NCBI GenBank assembly: GCA_030624545.1
Contig: JAUXJX010000005.1
Location: forward strand, 1-16,251
Direction of reading: 5' to 3'
DNA from: Bacteroidota bacterium
Lineage (GTDB): Bacteria; Zhuqueibacterota; JdFR-76; DREG01
Length of the DNA stretch: 16,251 nucleotides
Both the position numbers and the translations under genes were made by a program. Below, piece by piece: positions 1 through 7,524 of the stretch. Position 1 is the stretch's first letter; each line of letters opens with the position of its first letter. Below the pieces are notes generated by a model that did not search any database, was not told the origin of the DNA, and was given only the letters and a program-made list of their open reading frames with translations.

Positions 1-1740
1 AGTTAAGTCACTCTGGTCTGCGTTGTTCAATACAATAAGTGATACGCTGTTATGCTGCAGCAAAATTTCCTTGGTAATGGTACTGTTTATTACCTGCGTA
101 ACTTTAACGGGCTCAGCGTATTCCAGATCATCCACAGACTGAAGGAAGGCTATCTGTTGCTGAGAGGGAGGATCCGGCTTTCCCATTGCTATCCAATGTT
201 GGTAGGCATTGCTATGAGTCTTGTCGATAGCATAATGTTGAATCCTAACGTTGGAAAAGGGCAAACTTTTTATTGTCAGGGTCACCGGGTAATCACCTTG
301 GAAATCATCGTTTTCATAGTCTTCTTCCTTTAGATGATAAAGCACAATCACAATTGAGTGATTTCCCTGTCTCGTGGCTATGCCATTTACTGCTGATCCA
401 AATTGAGGCCCATTAAAACTTATCCGCTCATTTCCCAAAAATGAGAGTGCCTCGAATGCGTTAAACGAAGGTCGCTTTACAACGTCATTATCCGTAATGT
501 CCCACCTATTCCCGGTTCGTGTCGCAATGCCAAAATGGTTCGTAAAATTTGGAGGCAACGGTTTTGTCCAGAAACATACGACGTCAGGGCGAGCTTCTGG
601 ATCCACGCTATCACCAAGATAAAATATGGCATGGACAAGCTTAACAATCCAAGCAGCCACGTAGCGGGAATTCTGCCAAGGATGTCGGCCAGCCATCGGT
701 CCCGCTTCAGTAATGACGAAATCAATTTCTCCGTTATTCATTTTTTGGCCATAATGCCCGCCAATATCCTTCATTCTTCCAAAAAGGATTTCATATTTCC
801 CAATGATCTTTTCAGTAGGGCCATAAGTATGTCGTGAGACAAAATCTAGACGGCCGCCAACTTCTCCTGTGGCATAATTGATCTCATTCAAAAGGTGTGG
901 CATCCACTTATTAATATAAAAGTCAATATCTCCTGCAATTGCAGGGCCACCAATCCTTATGTTCGAATTGGCTCTTATAGCACCATCAACGGTGTAATCA
1001 TAAAGTTTATAATATTCCCTGTAGTCTGACTTTCTGGGAGGATAATTAGCGGTATCAGGATGACTAATCCAAAATAACGTGGCTAAATCAGGCTCATTCC
1101 AAACTTCAAAGTACCACGATTCAATTTCTTCAGCGCCATAACGTTCCTCAAGATGTTTTACCACTTGAAATGCCAGTTCACGCCATTTATCATAGTCCCT
1201 TGGAGGAGAAACGTTGGAATCAAACCACGGATTGAGTCGTTCAGGATCACTCGCCAACGCTGCCGGCATAAAAGAAAAATTGATGATCGGCTTGAGCTTT
1301 GAGGCTAACAGTACGTCACACACCTGGTCAACAATATCCCAATAATATTGCGGATTCCCATTTTCATCTTCCGAGTAAACGTAGGCACCGATCTCTTCAC
1401 CACTTTTATGGAGATTGTTATCAAGCATCGACGTTGAGCGAAAGAATTGAAATGCTTGACGGCCATTGCTATTTGCTTCTTTTATCAAATTAAAATAAAG
1501 GCGGTTTGGCGCCCCTAAAACCCCCTCATTAAACGACGCTTGCCCGAGACCTCCCCAAAATCGTTTATACGTACCAAGACACGTCCCGCAATCGACAACT
1601 ATTTGGGTATCCGTCTGTGCATATGTTTGTGTAGCTGCGATAGAGCCGAGAAACAGAGCGACAGCAATCGAACGAAAAATTCTCAATTTTCCGTAGACAA
1701 TCCAGTAAAACAAAGCAACTATTTCTAGAAACGCATTCAT
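1..1740 (-). CDS. Secreted glycoside hydrolase, family GH39-like (3' end outside window)
   Basis: The frame is open for 580 codons from an ATG at 1740 to base 1 with no stop, so the 3' end is missing. GH39 includes beta-xylosidases, alpha-L-iduronidase and the exopolysaccharide hydrolase PslG; a retaining hydrolase acting on the cluster's own glycan outside the cytoplasm is the inferred role. Residues about 18-41 (basic K-L-R-I-F-R, hydrophobic core, T-Y-A before Q42) look like a signal peptide. Residues 50-70 match the start of the barrel (V-D-C-G...F-W-G-G-L-G). The acid/base is probably E216 in F-E-V-W-N-E-P, and the nucleophile E345 in F-V-I-T-E-A-G. Late in the protein, I-D-K-T-H-S-N-A-Y followed by W-I-A-M-G is another family-like segment, leading into a beta-rich C-terminus. 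The Shine-Dalgarno before the ATG is weak; a TTG at codon 19 is an alternative start. It lies 122 bases downstream of the GT4 gene. Confidence 0.85.
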   Translation of the reverse strand, partial: MNAFLEIVALFYWIVYGKLRIFRSIAVALFLGSIAATQTYAQTDTQIVVDCGTCLGTYKRFWGGLGQASFNEGVLGAPNRLYFNLIKEANSNGRQAFQFFRSTSMLDNNLHKSGEEIGAYVYSEDENGNPQYYWDIVDQVCDVLLASKLKPIINFSFMPAALASDPERLNPWFDSNVSPPRDYDKWRELAFQVVKHLEERYGAEEIESWYFEVWNEPDLATLFWISHPDTANYPPRKSDYREYYKLYDYTVDGAIRANSNIRIGGPAIAGDIDFYINKWMPHLLNEINYATGEVGGRLDFVSRHTYGPTEKIIGKYEILFGRMKDIGGHYGQKMNNGEIDFVITEAGPMAGRHPWQNSRYVAAWIVKLVHAIFYLGDSVDPEARPDVVCFWTKPLPPNFTNHFGIATRTGNRWDITDNDVVKRPSFNAFEALSFLGNERISFNGPQFGSAVNGIATRQGNHSIVIVLYHLKEEDYENDDFQGDYPVTLTIKSLPFSNVRIQHYAIDKTHSNAYQHWIAMGKPDPPSQQQIAFLQSVDDLEYAEPVKVTQVINSTITKEILLQHNSVSLIVLNNADQSDLT

Positions 1741-1862
1741 AATATATCCCACTTTCTTCCTTGTAATTGCTTCAGTGAAAGGCCTAGCAACAAACCAATA
1801 CGCAGACAACGGCCTGACTTTGTGACTCCGCGTCTTTTGCGGTTTATGAATCAAGCAGGCTA

Positions 1863-3017
1863 TCATATTGGATGGCTCTGATCAAAAATCTCTTTAAATG
1901 CGCTTATTTGATTTTTTAGCGAGAATTCCCTTTGAACAGTCGTAAGTGCATTTTCCCCAAGAAGTTGCAAGTGAGCATTGTCTCCCAGCATTTTTTCCAG
2001 CGCCAAACCTAAAGCCTTTTTATTCGAGCTGGGTACAATATGGATGTTTATTCCATCACGAACTAATTCAGGGACACCACCTACGTTTGTTGCAATAACA
2101 GATTTTTTGCAAGCCATGGCTTCCAACAATACATTTGGCAATCCCTCACCTGGAAGTGATGATAGAACAAACAAATCAATGCAATGTAGTAAATCAGCGA
2201 TGTCCTTACGAATACCTAAAAATTGAATGCGATTCTGCAGATCGTAATCTTTTACCATACTTTCAAGCTTCGCCCGCAGAGAACCATCACCGATGAAGAC
2301 GACGTGGGCATTTGAAAATCGAGGAGCCACTTCGGCGAATGCTTCAATAAAAACGCTGTGGCCCTTCCAAGGTTCCAATCGTGCTACACTTCCGATCAGG
2401 ATGCTATCAGGCGTGATGTTCATCGCCTTTCGTTTAGAAATTCGCGCTTGATTACCATTTGGATGAAATTTATCAAGATCCACACCATAATGAATGACTC
2501 GAATCTTGCTCGGATTTATCCTGCGGTGGCGAATTAATGAATATTTGACTTCGTGCGAAACAGCAACAATCAGATTGCTTAATTTAGCCATCAGCCGATA
2601 ACCGTTACGCCGCTGAAAATTATTATGATAGGGATCTCCGGAGTGTGACACTGTTTCCCACGAGACGATCAGCCGCACACCTGCACACTTTGCTGCCAAT
2701 GTACCAATGAAATCTGCCCAAAACAGAGTAGTCTGGACAACATCAATTCTCCTTTCCCTCATGAGTTGGTACAGTTGATAGAATGGCTTAGGATCAAAGG
2801 CCCACTTCCTTGAGAAATTAAAGATTTCAATGCCCAGTTCCTCAAACTGGCTTTGCAGGGGACCGCCAGGCCCTACGTTGGCCAGCATCACCTTATACTT
2901 ATTGCAATCAAGCCGCTCAATTAATTCTAGTAACTTATTTTCAGCACCCCCCATGCGAAAGCCATCGACGACTTGCAGGATCTGTTTACGTGATTTGTTA
3001 TTGATTCGATGTGTCAA
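1863..3017 (-). CDS. Glycosyltransferase family 4 (GT-B fold)
   Basis: This 384-residue protein has the usual length and layout of a retaining GT4 enzyme that adds one sugar to a growing lipid-linked oligosaccharide at the cytoplasmic face. The N-terminal domain carries the G-G-A-E loop (residues 23-26). The hinge is V-I-H-Y-G-V-D (174-180). The nucleotide-sugar domain starts with G-S-V-A-R-L-E-P-W-K-G-H (209-220) and holds the E-x7-E signature in E-G-L-P-N-V-L-L-E (E291, E299). The start is a TTG whose bases overlap the TGA of the upstream GT4 gene (TTGA), with GGAG six bases before it, so translational coupling is likely. Donor and acceptor cannot be told from sequence. The gene ends in TGA, and the GH39 gene follows. 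Confidence 0.88.
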   Translation of the reverse strand: MTHRINNKSRKQILQVVDGFRMGGAENKLLELIERLDCNKYKVMLANVGPGGPLQSQFEELGIEIFNFSRKWAFDPKPFYQLYQLMRERRIDVVQTTLFWADFIGTLAAKCAGVRLIVSWETVSHSGDPYHNNFQRRNGYRLMAKLSNLIVAVSHEVKYSLIRHRRINPSKIRVIHYGVDLDKFHPNGNQARISKRKAMNITPDSILIGSVARLEPWKGHSVFIEAFAEVAPRFSNAHVVFIGDGSLRAKLESMVKDYDLQNRIQFLGIRKDIADLLHCIDLFVLSSLPGEGLPNVLLEAMACKKSVIATNVGGVPELVRDGINIHIVPSSNKKALGLALEKMLGDNAHLQLLGENALTTVQREFSLKNQISAFKEIFDQSHPI

Positions 3018-4237
3018 AATTGTCTCCGGGGAACCTTATGAGGATCAAATTTTCTTTTGTTCAGAACCTCTCCAAAAATGTGACTCATTTTTTGAGCCAC
3101 TCTGTCCCAATTCCATTCTCGTTCCGCGTCCTTACGAGCATTATGTCCCATCCTTTGACGCAATTCCGAGGATAAAATTAGGGCCTTCACATTGCCGTAT
3201 AGTTCTTCGGAATTGTCCGCATCAAAAAGGAAACCATTTCTACCTTCTTGAATAACTTCTGCTATCTGACCGATTCTGGTGGCAACAATTGCTTTGCCTG
3301 CGGCCATATATTCAAAGAGTTTCATAGAGGAAGCATAAAAGAAATCAAGTTTGGGATATGGGGCCAGTACAATATCCATACAGGAGAGGTAGCGCGGGAT
3401 GTCTTTGTGACACGCAAATCCGGGCAAGCAGACCCGATCCGCGTAACCATTAGAATGAAGCCTTCTCTTGAAGAATTCCATGTTTTCCGCGCTTCCCAGC
3501 ATTAAGAAACTGACTGATGGAAACTCCTTTAACAAGGTCAGCGCCATTTTGCTCACGGTATCCCGCCCTGTCCATGATATCCCTGCCCCCAGCCAGCCAA
3601 TCACGATCTGATTATTCAAATTGAACTTTTCGATTATCGTATCATCTTTTGCAACTGGTTGAAATTTTGTTATATCCGCCGCATTGGGAATCATGTGTAC
3701 TTTTTCTTTTGGAATTCCTAAAGAAACATAATATTCCTTAAGTTCGTTTGACTGCGTAATGACGGCATCTGCTTGATTCAGCGTTGCGACCTCAAGCCTA
3801 ATGGAGAGATCTCCGAGTCTCAGAGTATGTCGACCGAAAAAGGTCTTCCATTCATAAGTTGGTGGGCAATCCGCTTCAACTACCATCGGAATATTCAGCC
3901 ATTTAGAAAGCAGTAAACAGGAAAAGTTGCCGTAAGTCAATCTTGGAAAAAGAAGATCCGGTTTTTGTTTTTTCAGGATTTGATATTCAGTAACCAGATT
4001 GCTAAAATTACCCGCGAGTCTTCGCGGTTCTTTGAAATATTTTTGTAACAACTGCTTCAAACCATTACGGACATTAGACGAGACCCGTACGTTTTTTGGG
4101 GGCTGCGGCATCCTCCATTCGAGATGGACAGTATTGCCTCGTCGCCTCAATGCGGCAACGAACTCCTTTGCCTTGATTGCGGAGCCTGCGGAAATCCCTT
4201 CGATATCCCACAAATAGTTAAAGTAACTAATTACCAC
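3014..4237 (-). CDS. Glycosyltransferase family 4 (GT-B fold)
   Basis: From a GTG at 4237 this encodes 407 residues. It is a GT4-type enzyme: the N-terminus S-Y-F-N-Y-L-W-D-I-E-G resembles the donor/acceptor loop of the family, the hinge is I-P-N-A-A-D (about 183-188), the second domain opens with G-W-L-G-A-G-I-S-W-T-G (about 214-224), and the signature segment is S-S-M-K-L-F-E-Y-M-A-A-G (about 303-314), where the second Glu of E-x7-E is kept and the first is replaced by Ser. A TTG two codons earlier (4243) is open too, but it sits one base from the AGGA Shine-Dalgarno, whereas the GTG has a seven-base spacing, so I prefer the GTG. The stop overlaps the start of the next GT4 gene. The two probably add successive sugars of the same repeat unit; linkages are unknown. 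Confidence 0.86.
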   Translation of the reverse strand: MVISYFNYLWDIEGISAGSAIKAKEFVAALRRRGNTVHLEWRMPQPPKNVRVSSNVRNGLKQLLQKYFKEPRRLAGNFSNLVTEYQILKKQKPDLLFPRLTYGNFSCLLLSKWLNIPMVVEADCPPTYEWKTFFGRHTLRLGDLSIRLEVATLNQADAVITQSNELKEYYVSLGIPKEKVHMIPNAADITKFQPVAKDDTIIEKFNLNNQIVIGWLGAGISWTGRDTVSKMALTLLKEFPSVSFLMLGSAENMEFFKRRLHSNGYADRVCLPGFACHKDIPRYLSCMDIVLAPYPKLDFFYASSMKLFEYMAAGKAIVATRIGQIAEVIQEGRNGFLFDADNSEELYGNVKALILSSELRQRMGHNARKDAEREWNWDRVAQKMSHIFGEVLNKRKFDPHKVPRRQF

Positions 4238-4244
4238 AGCCAAT

Positions 4245-4248
4245 TCCT
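4245..4248 (-). promoter_or_regulatory. Shine-Dalgarno deciding a GTG start
   Basis: AGGA is seven bases upstream of the GTG at 4237 and only one base upstream of the alternative in-frame TTG at 4243. The spacing favours the GTG as the start of this GT4 gene. Confidence 0.55.
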
Positions 4249-4266
4249 GCTTGATAAAATGAAAGT

Positions 4267-4425
4267 TTATTGAGTCCTATTTTGCATCTCCACGAGATGG
4301 AGCGGCTTCGGCAGTGTATTATCTGCATTCTCACTTAAACCCTTAAAAACAAACTTCACGGCGTCCGCCATGACAAAACCATTTTGTTCGTTCAGTTCTA
4401 TGTCAACTTTTGGGGCATCAATGAC
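4267..4425 (-). pseudogene. Golvesin C-terminal-domain-like relic
   Basis: In a frame different from that of the polymerase gene it partly overlaps, 53 codons end in TAA at 4267-4269. Their translation contains V-D-I-E-L-N-E-Q-N-G-F-V-M-A-D-A-V-K-F-V. This closely resembles the final strands of golvesin/Xly carbohydrate-binding-like domains, which typically read ...G-Y-V-I-A-D-A-V-R-F-V. There is no start codon with a Shine-Dalgarno and no room for the rest of the domain, so I read it as the 3' end of a lost gene fused by deletion behind the polymerase gene. The assignment rests on remembered family pattern only; chance similarity is possible. It fills most of the gap of about 160 bases between the polymerase and the next GT4 gene. 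Confidence 0.4.
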
Positions 4426-5759
4426 AGAGCTCTTTTGGCGAATTGCTCTTTCCTTGTTTTTAGAATAGCCAACTGCTCAAGGCGATTTAGGCTAACAATG
4501 ATGACAAGAGCCGCCCAAAAATGTATTTGAATCGCTTGACTGGTCCAAAAGTCCGGACCAGGAATACTTGCGATCAAAAAGGCCACAATGGAGCCAACAA
4601 TCCCATGGGAGTAATTCTTTACGAGTGCTATTTTGGAACGGTGGCCTTTAATAAGCAGCCGTAAGAAGTCCCAAAGGAACCAGGCGAGAAAAACGAGGCC
4701 GGGGATGCCAATTTCGGAAGCTATCAAAATATATAGATTATGCACAATATTATGCCCGTAAAATTGTCCATTGGCATAACCGACCCCCAAGATAGGATTA
4801 TTTCGAATCACTTCAATACCTTCTTGTTGCAATGATTGGCGACCTTCTAATATCTGTTCATGGTCAGTGTAAAACATACGATTCATAACGACATTCTTAA
4901 ATTTTACCGCGCCAAGAACTCCTAAAAGGAGTGAGATTAACAAAAAGGCCTTCGCATATTTCCTGATTTTGCTCTGCTTGCCCATTAGATCGAGACTAAC
5001 CATTACCATTAGTCCAGCTGTAAGTCCAACCCATGAGCCACGACTATATGTCGTCAGAATCGCAATTCCGCCCAGTACGGTTGCTGCGCCACAGATTATC
5101 AGTAGCTTGTTATCTTTGGTGATCATGCCCGATATAGCGCCTCTTATAACAATTGGCAATGAAATAAGAAGCGCCATACCCAATTGATTCGGATGACGAA
5201 ATGTGCCATTCGAACGCCACCACAAAGTAACTCTGACGTGATCAATTACTCCAATGCTAAAACCAGTAAATTTGAATTGAAGTAACGCCACGATTGACTG
5301 GCCGATGATTGCTGCTGCTATGCAAATCACAAAGAATCGAAAATCATCAGCAGTTCTTAATGTCAAAATTACAGATAGAAAGAAAACTACGTCAAAAAGG
5401 AGCTGGGTAGGCCCCTTTAAGGCCAAATTGGGATTCAAGGCTTTGCCAACAGATAGCAGGCTCCAAGCAATCATTAAGCACCAGGGAAGAAGGGGGCGCA
5501 ATTGCCCTTTCCAACTTCTGAAGGAAGAGGTTGAATCACTTAGATTCCACAACAATAGGCATGCAAAAAGAACATGAAATAGTTTTAAGTCCATGGCGAT
5601 AGGCGCAATCCAGATGCCTCCTCGCCACGCCGCAACACAAATGCCTATGAACATCAGTACGCGTTTGCGTTTTGGAAAGACCACAAAAGCTATGGAAATA
5701 AGGGCAAAACAAATTATTGTGAATGCCAGTTGACCATACGGGAAAAGTTGATAACTCAC
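4398..5759 (-). CDS. O-antigen ligase / Wzy-type polymerase family membrane protein
   Basis: The 453-residue product has about a dozen hydrophobic segments and the large periplasmic loop of the Wzy_C/WaaL family. These proteins polymerise lipid-linked repeat units or ligate glycan to an acceptor at the periplasmic face of the inner membrane. Visible motifs are G-T-F-R-H-P-N-Q-L-G (185-194), T-Y-S-R-G-S-W-V-G-L (237-246), N-P-I-L-G-V-G-Y-A-N (321-330) and the family-typical H-N-L-Y-I-L-I-A-S-E-I-G (340-351). The start is a GTG at 5759 with only a weak upstream purine stretch; it lies 49 bases after the previous stop. The last 20 or so residues are hydrophilic and may be altered, since a relic reading frame overlaps the stop. 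Ligase and polymerase cannot be separated by sequence alone; no other Wzy candidate is in the window. Confidence 0.85.
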   Translation of the reverse strand: MSYQLFPYGQLAFTIICFALISIAFVVFPKRKRVLMFIGICVAAWRGGIWIAPIAMDLKLFHVLFACLLLWNLSDSTSSFRSWKGQLRPLLPWCLMIAWSLLSVGKALNPNLALKGPTQLLFDVVFFLSVILTLRTADDFRFFVICIAAAIIGQSIVALLQFKFTGFSIGVIDHVRVTLWWRSNGTFRHPNQLGMALLISLPIVIRGAISGMITKDNKLLIICGAATVLGGIAILTTYSRGSWVGLTAGLMVMVSLDLMGKQSKIRKYAKAFLLISLLLGVLGAVKFKNVVMNRMFYTDHEQILEGRQSLQQEGIEVIRNNPILGVGYANGQFYGHNIVHNLYILIASEIGIPGLVFLAWFLWDFLRLLIKGHRSKIALVKNYSHGIVGSIVAFLIASIPGPDFWTSQAIQIHFWAALVIIVSLNRLEQLAILKTRKEQFAKRALSLMPQKLT

Positions 5760-5808
5760 AAGTGTAGCTCGCTTTCAAAAACTAGTCTCGATGGAATCAC
5801 ATAATTCT

Positions 5809-7473
5809 TTATTTAACACGATAGATGAGTGTTAAATAACCACTGGGATCTCTATTCTTGTAGATGCATTCCAGTCCGTTTGGATCTTCTTTAACATCAT
5901 ACAAATAGGCCATTGAGGGATTGTCGTCTTTATATCGCTCATTCAAAACCAGGTAATTTACCCCTCGATTCCGCGCGTAAGCGACGACCCGATCTAATTC
6001 GTTGTCCGGTATCGTAATCGATTCCCGAATGTCATAATTCCCGGCATAAATGTCTACTGTTTGGTATCGACTCATGATCACTTTGCGCTCCGGGGTTTGA
6101 TCACGCAACCAGAGACCGGCAATCTTCTGTTCCACAGGAGGGGACCAATACTCCTTTGAGAAGGGATTTCTGGACAACACACGACCCAATTCAGGCATGA
6201 AGCTCAAGACCAAAAATAAGGCAATCGTGATTACCGAAGCGATTCCACCGATATAATTCATTCTTCTTGAAAACAGACTCTTCAAAGACTCATAACTGGA
6301 TAGGCTCTTGTGGAACTGAACGGCGCCATTGGCGATCCAAATTGCACAGACGGGCCAAAGTGGTGTTAAATACCTTTCGATTATGTGAAATGATGGTAAA
6401 AGTAGAAACCAATAGAAGCCAACAAAGCTCAACAAATAAAGCGTTTTCTTCCGCTGTTGTGCCTTCCATGAAACTCCCAATAACCCCACTCCAAGGAAAA
6501 GCATTGGAATCGTGGTAAGGAATTCAGGAATGGATCTCTTCAACATTCCATACAGATTTTTCATGTATTTGGTTAGAAAAGAATCAATGTGGAAAGTGCT
6601 TATACTCTGCTGACTTCCGCCACTATCTCGTATGAAGCTTCCAATGTGATATATTTGATCGAAAGGCACGGATTGGTTCTTTTCATCCAACGAACGGAAC
6701 GGATCAAAATCATCCTCATTTTCATAAAATTCAAATTGCTGATTGGCCGCCAATTTTGTGCTAGGCGTCCAAATACCGGTTTCCTTTTTCAAATAGATCA
6801 CATAGGGTGAGGCCACAAAAATAAATCCCATTACAAAAAACATCACAGGCACAAGCCTCTTAAGACTTCGACGGAAAAGAAATCCGAAAAAAAGCCATCC
6901 TCCAATGACGACAAAAAATCCCATCCCAATAGGATGATTCAGATACAAGAGCCCCGCCAAAATTGCTGTGATTAGGATATTTCTGATGGAATGCTGGTCC
7001 AGGCATTTCATACCTAGATATATTGCAAATGCTGCCAACAACATCCCTAGGGGTTCCGTTAACACCTGGGTAGACTGAAAGGCGAGAGGTGGAAAGAATC
7101 CTACGAAGGCTGCAGCGACCAACCCAACAGCCTCATCATAAACGTGTTTGCCAAGCAGATAAACTGGAACAGCCAAAAGTGATCCTGCTATGATGGAGAC
7201 GAATCTTCCGGCAAAAACATAATCCTCAAAAATTGCGCAAGAGAAAGATATGAGCATGGGGAGGAGCGGAGACCAATACGTGTGAAATACGTCCGAGAGG
7301 CCATTAAGCTTGCCGCTAATGCCCAGCTTTAAATAGTTTACTTCATCAACAGCTGCCGCGAACCTATATCGAACCAGAAATAAGCGAAAAAGAAAGCCAA
7401 ACAACCCAATTATAATCAATAGATTAACGTGGGTGTTTTTGTGTTTTTCTTCTTCTGTGAATCGCGTAATCAA
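5809..7473 (-). CDS. PMT_2 / GT39-like polytopic glycosyltransferase
   Basis: This 554-residue protein has many membrane segments followed by a soluble C-terminal part (about 430-554). It resembles dolichyl/undecaprenyl-phosphate-sugar transferases (PMT, ArnT), which use a lipid-phosphate sugar donor on the periplasmic side. The first loop has the acidic D-E pair (D43-E44 in A-V-D-E-V-N-Y-L), then Y-W-S-P-L-L-P (66-72) and V-L-T-E-P-L-G-M (137-144), all typical of the family. The only canonical start is a TTG at 7473; an upstream in-frame TAA bounds it. An AAGGAG sits just one base before that TTG, which is unusually close. It is separated by 51 bases from the sulfatase-like gene and 49 from the polymerase gene. 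Acceptor and sugar are unknown. Confidence 0.82.
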   Translation of the reverse strand: MITRFTEEEKHKNTHVNLLIIIGLFGFLFRLFLVRYRFAAAVDEVNYLKLGISGKLNGLSDVFHTYWSPLLPMLISFSCAIFEDYVFAGRFVSIIAGSLLAVPVYLLGKHVYDEAVGLVAAAFVGFFPPLAFQSTQVLTEPLGMLLAAFAIYLGMKCLDQHSIRNILITAILAGLLYLNHPIGMGFFVVIGGWLFFGFLFRRSLKRLVPVMFFVMGFIFVASPYVIYLKKETGIWTPSTKLAANQQFEFYENEDDFDPFRSLDEKNQSVPFDQIYHIGSFIRDSGGSQQSISTFHIDSFLTKYMKNLYGMLKRSIPEFLTTIPMLFLGVGLLGVSWKAQQRKKTLYLLSFVGFYWFLLLPSFHIIERYLTPLWPVCAIWIANGAVQFHKSLSSYESLKSLFSRRMNYIGGIASVITIALFLVLSFMPELGRVLSRNPFSKEYWSPPVEQKIAGLWLRDQTPERKVIMSRYQTVDIYAGNYDIRESITIPDNELDRVVAYARNRGVNYLVLNERYKDDNPSMAYLYDVKEDPNGLECIYKNRDPSGYLTLIYRVK

Positions 7474-7474
7474 G

Positions 7475-7480
7475 CTCCTT
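7475..7480 (-). promoter_or_regulatory. Shine-Dalgarno with abnormal spacing
   Basis: AAGGAG lies one base from the TTG at 7473 and four bases from the following ATT codon. An eight-codon ATG frame (7496-7470) ends in a TGA overlapping that TTG, so re-initiation is conceivable. The true start of the PMT-like gene is therefore uncertain by a codon or so. Confidence 0.35.
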
Positions 7481-7524
7481 CGGGTCCTATAGTCATAAAC
7501 AGTGTCTACTTACAGTAAGTGTTT

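Noticed and set aside
477..725. Minus-strand open frame of 82 codons inside the GH39 gene
   Set aside because: It overlaps the GH39 catalytic nucleophile region in another frame; the GH39 frame is continuous and has the family motifs.
1828..1842. Possible hairpin CCGC / GCGG between the GT4 and GH39 genes
   Set aside because: The stem is only four base pairs with a seven-base loop and no run of T on the transcribed side, so it is not a convincing terminator.
1741..1862. Search for a promoter ahead of the GH39 gene
   Set aside because: An A/T-rich TATATT lies just before the ATG, but no matching -35 element is seen at the right distance.
2830..3255. Open plus-strand frame of 141 codons
   Set aside because: It lies antisense across the junction of two clear GT4 genes, has no Shine-Dalgarno or family-like motifs, and its composition mirrors the opposite strand.
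4285..4299. Inverted repeat CATCTC / GAGATG with a three-base loop
   Set aside because: It lies within the relic frame, lacks a following T run and could arise by chance.
7508..7520. Near-perfect palindrome ACTTAC-A-GTAAGT between two genes
   Set aside because: It has no loop room for a hairpin and appears only once in the stretches I checked, so I cannot support an operator.
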